A stretch of DNA of 64,000 bases from Carboxylicivirga agarovorans (GTDB lineage: Bacteria > Bacteroidota > Bacteroidia > Bacteroidales > Marinilabiliaceae), in contig NZ_JBNGPA010000005.1 of assembly GCF_050589845.1 (NCBI RefSeq), forward strand, positions 222,442-286,441, written 5' to 3'. Numbering within the stretch: the first letter of the stretch is position 1; the number at the start of each line of letters is the position of its first letter. Under the pieces are notes generated by a model. That model ran no database searches. It was not told where the DNA came from and saw nothing but the letters and a program-made list of their open reading frames with translations. Shown here one piece after another: positions 58,512 through 64,000 of the stretch. Position numbers and translations under genes: made by a program.

Positions 58512-61500
58512 ATGAAGAAGAACGTCAAAAAGGTAGTGGTTCTGGGTTCAGGTGCACTGAAGATCGGTGAAGCAGGCGAGTTTGATTACTCTGGCTCACA
58601 AGCATTAAAAGCACTGAAAGAAGAAGGCATTGAAACGGTGTTAATCAATCCGAACATTGCCACAGTTCAAACATCAGAAGGTATTGCCGATAAGATATAC
58701 TATCTGCCGGTAACGCCATACTTTGTTGAAGAGGTGTTTAAAAAAGAAAAACCAGAAGGTATTCTTTTGGCATTTGGTGGACAGACAGCGCTTAACTGTG
58801 GTACTGCATTATATCAGGCAGGTACTTTAGAGAAGTATAATGTTGAGGTACTAGGTACGCCAGTACAAGCCATCATCAACACGGAAGATCGTGAGATTTT
58901 TGCCAACCAGCTTCGAAAAATTGACGTTAAAACACCTGTCAGCATTGCGGTAACCTCTGTTGAAGAAGCCGTTGAAGCATCTAAAAAGATCGGCTTCCCG
59001 ATTATTGTTCGCGCAGCTTACACGCTTGGAGGAATGGGTTCTGGTTTCTGTCACTCAACGGAAGAGTTGATTGAGCGTGCTGAAAACGCCTTCTCTTATT
59101 CGAACCAGATATTGGTTGAAGAATCGTTAAAAGGCTGGAAAGAGGTAGAGTATGAAGTAGTGCGCGATGCCTACAACAACTGTATCACTGTATGTAACAT
59201 GGAAAACTTTGACCCGCTTGGTATCCATACCGGGGAGTCGATTGTAGTAGCTCCATCACAAACACTTTCCAATGCCGAGTACCATAAATTACGTGAACTG
59301 GCTATTAAAATCATCCGCGACATTGGTATTGTAGGTGAGTGTAATGTGCAGTATGCACTTGACCCATACTCAGAAGATTACCGTGTGATTGAGGTTAACG
59401 CCCGCCTGTCGCGTTCATCAGCGCTAGCATCAAAAGCAACCGGCTACCCATTGGCCTTTATTGCTGCCAAGCTTGGGTTAGGCTATAGCTTACACGAGTT
59501 GAAAAACTCGGTGACCAAGACAACAACGGCCTTCTTTGAGCCGGCATTGGATTACATCGTGTGTAAGATTCCTCGTTGGGATTTAGGGAAGTTCTCTGGC
59601 GTATCAAAAGAAATTGGCTCAAGCATGAAATCGGTTGGTGAGATTATGGCCATTGGTCGTAATTTTGAAGAAGCCATCCAGAAAGGTTTACGTATGGTTG
59701 GCCAGGGCATGCATGGCTTTGTTGGCAACCAGCCTTTTGCCAAAGATGTTAAGAAAGAATTGGAAGAGCCTACGGACCAGCGTGTATTTGCCATTGCCCA
59801 GGCCTTTGAGCAAGGAGCTTCGGTGGATGAAATCCATGAGATGACCCGCATCGACAAATGGTTCCTTGAGAAGCTAAAGAATATATCAGACCATGCCAAC
59901 CTATTGGGCGAGTACAATGCTTTAGATAAATTACCGGAAGATGCATTGCTGGATGCCAAAAAAATGGGATTCTCTGATTTCCAGGTGGCACGTTTGGTGT
60001 TGAAATCGCAAAACATGGAAGAGGGCTTATTGAAAGTTCGCGACTTCCGTAAAGCCAATGGCATCACCCCTGTTGTGAAGCAAATTGATACCATGGCGGG
60101 TGAGTTCCCGGCGCAAATTAACTACCTGTACTTAACGTATAGCGGTGCCACACATGATATTGACTACGAAAAAGATGGCAAATCAGTAGTGGTATTAGGT
60201 TCGGGTGCCTATCGAATTGGTTCATCAGTGGAATTTGACTGGTGTAGTGTAAACGCACTGAATACCATTAACAAGCAGGAGAATCATCGCTCGGTGATGA
60301 TTAATTACAACCCTGAAACAGTAAGTACCGACTACGACATGTGCGACCGTCTGTACTTTGATGAGTTAACTCAAGAGCGCGTATTAGATATTATTGACCT
60401 TGAAACACCTAAGGGTGTGATTGTGTCGGTGGGCGGTCAGATACCGAATAACCTGGCCATGAAGCTACATCGTCAGCAGGTGCCGATCTTAGGTACATCG
60501 CCGGAAGATATTGACCGTGCCGAGAACCGTCAGAAATTCTCAAGCCTCTTAGATGAGCTGGGCGTTGACCAGCCACGATGGAGCGAGCTGACATCCATCG
60601 AAGACATCTTCACCTTTGTTGATGAAGTAGGCTTCCCGGTATTGGTGCGTCCATCGTACGTATTATCAGGTGCTGCCATGAACGTGGTATCTAACAAAGA
60701 CGAGCTGGAGCATTTCCTAACATTAGCAGCCAACGTATCGAAGGAATTTCCGGTTGTAGTATCGGAATTTATCGAGCAGGCTAAAGAGATTGAAGTGGAT
60801 GCAGTGGCTAACAACGGCGAAGTGGTAGGTTATGCCATTAGTGAGCACGTGGAGTTTGCCGGTGTACACTCGGGTGATGCAACCATCGTATTCCCGCCAC
60901 AGAAATTATATGTAGAAACCATCCGTCGTGTGAAGCGCATTGCACGTGAAATTGCAAAAGGCTTGAACATTACCGGTCCGTTTAACATGCAGTTACTGGC
61001 TAAAGACAACGATATTAAAGTGATTGAGTGTAACCTGCGTGCGTCACGTAGTTTCCCATTCGTATCGAAGGTATTGAAGGTAAACCTGATTGACCTGGCT
61101 ACACGTGCCATGCTTGGCTTACCGGTTGAGAAACTGACCAAGAGCTCGTTCGAACTGGATTACGTGGGTATTAAAGCGCCTCAGTTCTCATTCGCCCGAT
61201 TAGCCAAGGCCGACCCGGTATTGGGTGTTGACATGTCATCAACCGGTGAGGTTGGTTGTATTGGCGACAACTATTACGACGCCATCCTGCAATCGATGTT
61301 AGCTGTTGGTTACCGCATTCCTGAAAAGAACATTTTAATATCATCAGGTCCGGCACGTTCGAAACTGGAATTGCTACAAAGTGCCAAGATGCTGAAAGAA
61401 CGTGGCTATAACTTATTTGCGACCGGTGGTACACACAAGTTCTTTGCTGAGAATGGTGTGGAAACAACCTTGCTTCACTGGCCAAGTGAAAACAAGTCGC

Positions 61501-61727
61501 CTAACACAGTTGATTACATCCGTGAGAAGAAGATTGACTTTGTGATTAACATTCCGAAAAACCTGAGCAAGGATGAGCTGAAGAATGGTTACTCGATCCG
61601 TCGCGATGCCATTGACTTTAACATTCCGTTGATTACCAACGCCCGCTTAGCAAGTGCCTTTATCTATTCGTTCTGCAAATGGGGACAGGATAAGATTAGC
61701 ATTAAGCATTGGGATGAGTATAAGTAG
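58512..61727 (+). CDS. carB: Carbamoyl-phosphate synthase large subunit
   Basis: 1071 residues, complete. Two homologous ATP-grasp halves each begin with VVVLGSGA.RIG/KIG (near residues 8 and 560), and each holds the ATP loops and VEVNARLSRSSALASKATGYPLA or IECNLRASRSFPFVSKV. The C-terminal methylglyoxal-synthase-like domain (about 930-1071, LLQSAKMLKERGYNLFATGGT) binds allosteric effectors. It combines bicarbonate, ammonia from CarA and two ATP into carbamoyl phosphate for arginine and pyrimidines. It diverges from argR and is about 15 kb from carA. Its base composition is richer in G and C than most neighbours, which is likely due to codon choice in a highly expressed gene. Confidence 0.97.
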   Translation: MKKNVKKVVVLGSGALKIGEAGEFDYSGSQALKALKEEGIETVLINPNIATVQTSEGIADKIYYLPVTPYFVEEVFKKEKPEGILLAFGGQTALNCGTALYQAGTLEKYNVEVLGTPVQAIINTEDREIFANQLRKIDVKTPVSIAVTSVEEAVEASKKIGFPIIVRAAYTLGGMGSGFCHSTEELIERAENAFSYSNQILVEESLKGWKEVEYEVVRDAYNNCITVCNMENFDPLGIHTGESIVVAPSQTLSNAEYHKLRELAIKIIRDIGIVGECNVQYALDPYSEDYRVIEVNARLSRSSALASKATGYPLAFIAAKLGLGYSLHELKNSVTKTTTAFFEPALDYIVCKIPRWDLGKFSGVSKEIGSSMKSVGEIMAIGRNFEEAIQKGLRMVGQGMHGFVGNQPFAKDVKKELEEPTDQRVFAIAQAFEQGASVDEIHEMTRIDKWFLEKLKNISDHANLLGEYNALDKLPEDALLDAKKMGFSDFQVARLVLKSQNMEEGLLKVRDFRKANGITPVVKQIDTMAGEFPAQINYLYLTYSGATHDIDYEKDGKSVVVLGSGAYRIGSSVEFDWCSVNALNTINKQENHRSVMINYNPETVSTDYDMCDRLYFDELTQERVLDIIDLETPKGVIVSVGGQIPNNLAMKLHRQQVPILGTSPEDIDRAENRQKFSSLLDELGVDQPRWSELTSIEDIFTFVDEVGFPVLVRPSYVLSGAAMNVVSNKDELEHFLTLAANVSKEFPVVVSEFIEQAKEIEVDAVANNGEVVGYAISEHVEFAGVHSGDATIVFPPQKLYVETIRRVKRIAREIAKGLNITGPFNMQLLAKDNDIKVIECNLRASRSFPFVSKVLKVNLIDLATRAMLGLPVEKLTKSSFELDYVGIKAPQFSFARLAKADPVLGVDMSSTGEVGCIGDNYYDAILQSMLAVGYRIPEKNILISSGPARSKLELLQSAKMLKERGYNLFATGGTHKFFAENGVETTLLHWPSENKSPNTVDYIREKKIDFVINIPKNLSKDELKNGYSIRRDAIDFNIPLITNARLASAFIYSFCKWGQDKISIKHWDEYK

Positions 61728-61819
61728 GAATTAGTCAGAAGTTAACAGGCAGTAGTCAGAAGAGATTGACAGCCTGAATAGAGGTCATTAGATTATTAGG
61801 TCGATAGGCTACTAGATAG

Positions 61820-61850
61820 AGCCCTGCATCGTTGGATGTGGGGCTTTTCT
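61820..61850 (+). terminator. Terminator of carB
   Basis: AGCCCTGCATC (61820-61830) pairs with GATGTGGGGCT (61835-61845), including two G-U pairs, across a GTTG loop, and is followed by TTTCTTAT. It lies 92 bases after the carB stop. Confidence 0.75.
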
Positions 61851-61878
61851 TATATCAAACAAAATTGATAAACTTTGA

Positions 61879-62256
61879 ATGCGAAACAACGCACAAAATG
61901 GCATATTTATGGCAGTAAAAAACGTGTTTGGCACTTACCCAACTGAACTTAATATGATTAAAGCCCCTGAAGGCTTTGTCGTTAAATTTAATGAGTTGGT
62001 GACTAAAATTGAAGCTGTACACCAGATACAGCAAGGCAATATCACGGGTGCCCGACAGCTAAAACTCAAAGAAGAAACCGAGATGATTGACGCTACGGTG
62101 AAGCTGGCTGCTACCATGTATGTATATGCACAGGTTAACGACATGCCTGACCTGCAAGACAGGTGTGCTGTGTCGCCCTCGCAACTGGAGCGCATGCCCG
62201 ACGAAAAGGTAAGAATGACCAGCTTTAATGTGTATGATGATGCTGTGAAGCCGTGA
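61879..62256 (+). CDS. Hypothetical protein, possibly C-terminally truncated
   Basis: 125 residues, helical and soluble, with no recognised domain by motif. It contains VFGTYPTELNMIKAPEGFVVKF near residue 15 and CAVSPSQLERMPDEKVRM near residue 95. My recollection is that longer relatives of about 200 residues, found in many copies in Bacteroidetes, continue past this point, so this copy may have lost its C-terminal part. That is memory-based and weak. It lies after the carB terminator at the border of the accessory region. Confidence 0.45.
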   Translation: MRNNAQNGIFMAVKNVFGTYPTELNMIKAPEGFVVKFNELVTKIEAVHQIQQGNITGARQLKLKEETEMIDATVKLAATMYVYAQVNDMPDLQDRCAVSPSQLERMPDEKVRMTSFNVYDDAVKP

Positions 62257-62381
62257 GATGTATCAGGCAATTATGGCCAAACTGCAGAAGATGAACACAG
62301 CTAAAGGAAGATCGCATCCTAATACGCAACCAAAGAATAATCAATTAATCTTATATTTATTAACCCCTAAATCACCTAAGA

Positions 62382-63119
62382 ATGAAACAGATTAAAAAAG
62401 AAACACTATTTGCTTTGCTAGCGACATTGCTAATATGTGTAGGGTGTGACAAAAACAATGACCCACCACCCGACAATGAATTAAACGGACGTACCACCGC
62501 CATTTTTAACCCCGATAAGAAATATGGTACCGTAACCGACATTGAAGGCAATGTGTACAAAACCATAGTAATTGGTAAGCAAACCTGGATGGCCGAGAAC
62601 CTGCGTGTTACCCGTTTTCGCAATGGCGATGCCATACCCAATATTACCGATAACGACAAGTGGAGTATACAGGCAGTGGCGGCCTATTGCAATTATAATA
62701 ACACCGAGGACCTGGACACCATAGCTACATACGGCCGCCTCTACAACTGGTATGCTGCAGCCGACAGCCGCAATATTGCACCCAAAGGCTGGCGCGTGGC
62801 AACACCCGACGACTGGAATATACTAATAGACTACCTGGGCGGCGAAACCATTGCCGGTGGCAAACTTAAAGAAGCCGGGAATGAACACTGGGAATCACCC
62901 AATGAAGCCGATAACAGCAGCGGCTTTACTGCTCAGCCAGGGGGATTTAGATTTAATGATGAAGATATAAAAGGCATCGCTTTGTATGGCTATTGGTGGA
63001 GCACTGGTCAAAATGGATCGTCAGCTGCACGCCTTCAATTGTTTTCCTGGAGCCAAGAAGTTTATAAAGAAATGAGAAGTATGAATACTGGATACTCCAT
63101 ACGTTGTATTAAAGAATGA
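62382..63119 (+). CDS. FISUMP-domain lipoprotein
   Basis: 245 residues. The signal peptide ends with LLICVGCDKN (lipobox Cys22). The FISUMP domain (Fibrobacter succinogenes major paralogous domain) covers most of the rest, with VTDIEGNVYKTIVIGKQTWMAENLR, GRLYNWYAAADSRNIAPKGWRVATPDDWN and a C-terminal GYSIRCIKE. FISUMP proteins are surface-exposed or secreted proteins of unknown activity. It overlaps the next frame by four bases at ATGA, but that gene's own signal-peptide start lies further on. Confidence 0.88.
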   Translation: MKQIKKETLFALLATLLICVGCDKNNDPPPDNELNGRTTAIFNPDKKYGTVTDIEGNVYKTIVIGKQTWMAENLRVTRFRNGDAIPNITDNDKWSIQAVAAYCNYNNTEDLDTIATYGRLYNWYAAADSRNIAPKGWRVATPDDWNILIDYLGGETIAGGKLKEAGNEHWESPNEADNSSGFTAQPGGFRFNDEDIKGIALYGYWWSTGQNGSSAARLQLFSWSQEVYKEMRSMNTGYSIRCIKE

Positions 63120-63139
63120 ATAATTTAAAACCTAACAAA

Positions 63140-63766
63140 ATGAAAACCCTTATACAAATTTTAGTTATTTTATTTTTGACAAGTGCAAGTTGTTTAGCTC
63201 AGTCTTTTACTGTATCTGTTCCGTCAACATATGATTGTGGCGACTACATTGTCCCCTTAAAACCGGGAGCAACACATACTTTTGCAGTTGAGGTTAAAAA
63301 CAGCAGTTCAAAATCGCAAACTGTTTCGGTTAGGAAATACGCTATGGGCAATGTTCAGGATTGGATGAGCTTTTCAACTGTGAGTATGATTATTTCGGCG
63401 GGGCAAACCGGCACATTTCAGTTTACTATTAAAGTACCAGCTGGTACATCTGAGAATGTTTATACGCTGCCTTTAAGATTTGATGCAAGAGATGACCAAA
63501 ACAATGTGACACCTTTCGGTGGGAATGAGCAGTATATTATTGTTGACAGTTCAAAACCAAATACGCCAACCTTTTCGTACTACACTACAAGTAAAGCTGT
63601 TCATGTATACGATTGGAGTAGTTGGGATTATATGTCGAATACATATACCACAAACAATAATACTGCCGGCATAGGGGGCATTAAGCACTATGTACTTAAC
63701 TTAGGCTCCCGCTTTTTAGTGTTCGAAAAGAAGTTTTATAAACGTATAGATCTATGCATCATGTAA
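63140..63766 (+). CDS. Secreted beta-sandwich protein with aberrant C-terminus
   Basis: 208 residues from ATG 63140; an in-frame ATG at 63116 precedes the signal peptide and adds eight residues. The signal peptide ends SCLAQ. Residues 25-130 look like an Ig/COG1470-type beta sandwich (VEVKNSSSKSQTVSV, GQTGTFQFTIKVPAGTSE). A second unit starts at KAVHVYDWSSWDYM but stops soon after IKHYVLNLGS, with a basic, atypical tail RFLVFEKKFYKRIDLCIM. An interruption by the mobile element beginning about 150 bases later is a reasonable explanation. Function is unknown. Confidence 0.6.
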   Translation: MKTLIQILVILFLTSASCLAQSFTVSVPSTYDCGDYIVPLKPGATHTFAVEVKNSSSKSQTVSVRKYAMGNVQDWMSFSTVSMIISAGQTGTFQFTIKVPAGTSENVYTLPLRFDARDDQNNVTPFGGNEQYIIVDSSKPNTPTFSYYTTSKAVHVYDWSSWDYMSNTYTTNNNTAGIGGIKHYVLNLGSRFLVFEKKFYKRIDLCIM

Positions 63767-63916
63767 ATCAGCTCTCCTCCTTACAAAAAGCTACTCTTTA
63801 TACGCATTATTGTTAAACACATATTTGACTAATGCAATTAGTTAATGCACTATGATTCAATAAATTAAACCGTCTTAATATTTCATATGTATAATTATAT
63901 TTAGTATCTTTAGTGT

Positions 63917-64000
63917 ATGATACACAAGGGATACGATAATTATTTCAAAGGCTTTTTATCTGATTATAGGCTTGAAAAAAGAGCAGAGGAAGTATTAAAT
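63917..64000 (+). mobile_element. N-terminus of an IS4-type transposase (runs off the window)
   Basis: 28 residues from ATG 63917 are visible. The segment FKGFLSDYRLEKRAEEVLN resembles the DNA-binding N-terminus of IS4/Tn5-type transposases (F-x-x-A/F-L-x-D-x-R-L-x-K-R). The IS left end would be within 63700-63910, where I see the small dyad ACTAAT-GCA-ATTAGT (63828-63842) but cannot define the terminal repeat. The assignment rests on a short stretch and is tentative. Confidence 0.45.

Noticed and set aside
59552..60094. Long antisense frame (180 codons) inside carB
   Set aside because: It is a mirror of a highly conserved enzyme frame with strong codon bias; such shadows are expected, and no start signal or conserved motif supports it.
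1..64000. CRISPR arrays, prophage, tRNA or rRNA genes
   Set aside because: I looked for regularly spaced repeats, phage structural genes and tRNA-like cloverleaf/anticodon patterns and saw none. A covariance-model scan would be needed to exclude a tRNA entirely.

Overview
The window looks like chromosome from a member of the Bacteroidota, most likely a marine or sediment relative of the Marinilabiliales/Bacteroidales. The signs are promoters of the Bacteroidetes type (TTTG about 20 bases before TAnnTTTG), a type IX secretion PorP/SprF protein next to a substrate with a gliding-type C-terminal domain, a Reg_prop/Y_Y_Y sensor, and the arg/pro gene cluster characteristic of this phylum. An [FeFe]-hydrogenase maturase (HydF) suggests a facultative or fermentative lifestyle. 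The taxonomy is inferred from gene content, not from an rRNA.

Bases 1-8300 form a nitrogen-assimilation block: gltD (partial) and gltB on the minus strand, and a divergent outer-membrane porin, glnK and amtB on the plus strand, ended by a strong terminator shared with lysC. lysC carries a SAM-I riboswitch in its leader. Bases 10-24 kb hold mixed housekeeping genes: an NAD-binding reductase, a secreted CotH/HipA-like protein, a CHAD protein, a membrane protein/HTH regulator/CreD operon with two matching palindromic operators, a NatAB-like ABC exporter, a Ppx/GppA - sigma-54 response regulator - aspartate ammonia-lyase run, and a PAS histidine kinase. Bases 24-28 kb carry a ligase-carrier-acyltransferase fusion and HydF.

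Bases 29-37.5 kb (minus strand) form a surface/secretion module: a type B sorting-domain protein, a PorP/SprF channel partner, a PD40+PKD protein, an unknown secreted protein, and a large periplasmic-sensor SpoIIE phosphatase. Bases 37.8-42.6 kb hold HIT, GreA, an unusual Rieske-like lipoprotein, a serine/threonine dehydratase and an AraC-GyrI regulator.

Bases 42.7-61.7 kb are devoted to arginine and proline synthesis: carA, then gltA-argH-argE-argB-proA-proB-proC-HNH-argD-argC-argG-GNAT-argR (read from argR leftward), and divergent carB. Glutamate from GltBD feeds both pathways, and CarAB supplies carbamoyl phosphate. The transcarbamylase gene is absent from the cluster, and an HNH/NUMOD4 gene sits inside it. 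ArgR-box-like sites lie at argR, carB and upstream of carA.

The last 2.3 kb is accessory DNA: a short orphan protein, a FISUMP lipoprotein, a secreted protein that looks truncated, and the start of an apparent IS4-type transposase that runs off the window. I found no tRNA, rRNA, CRISPR or prophage. The observations most worth following are the paired ACTTTG/CAAAGT operators, the HNH gene inside the arg/pro operon, the Rieske variant, the SAM riboswitch on lysC, and the secretion/sensor module.
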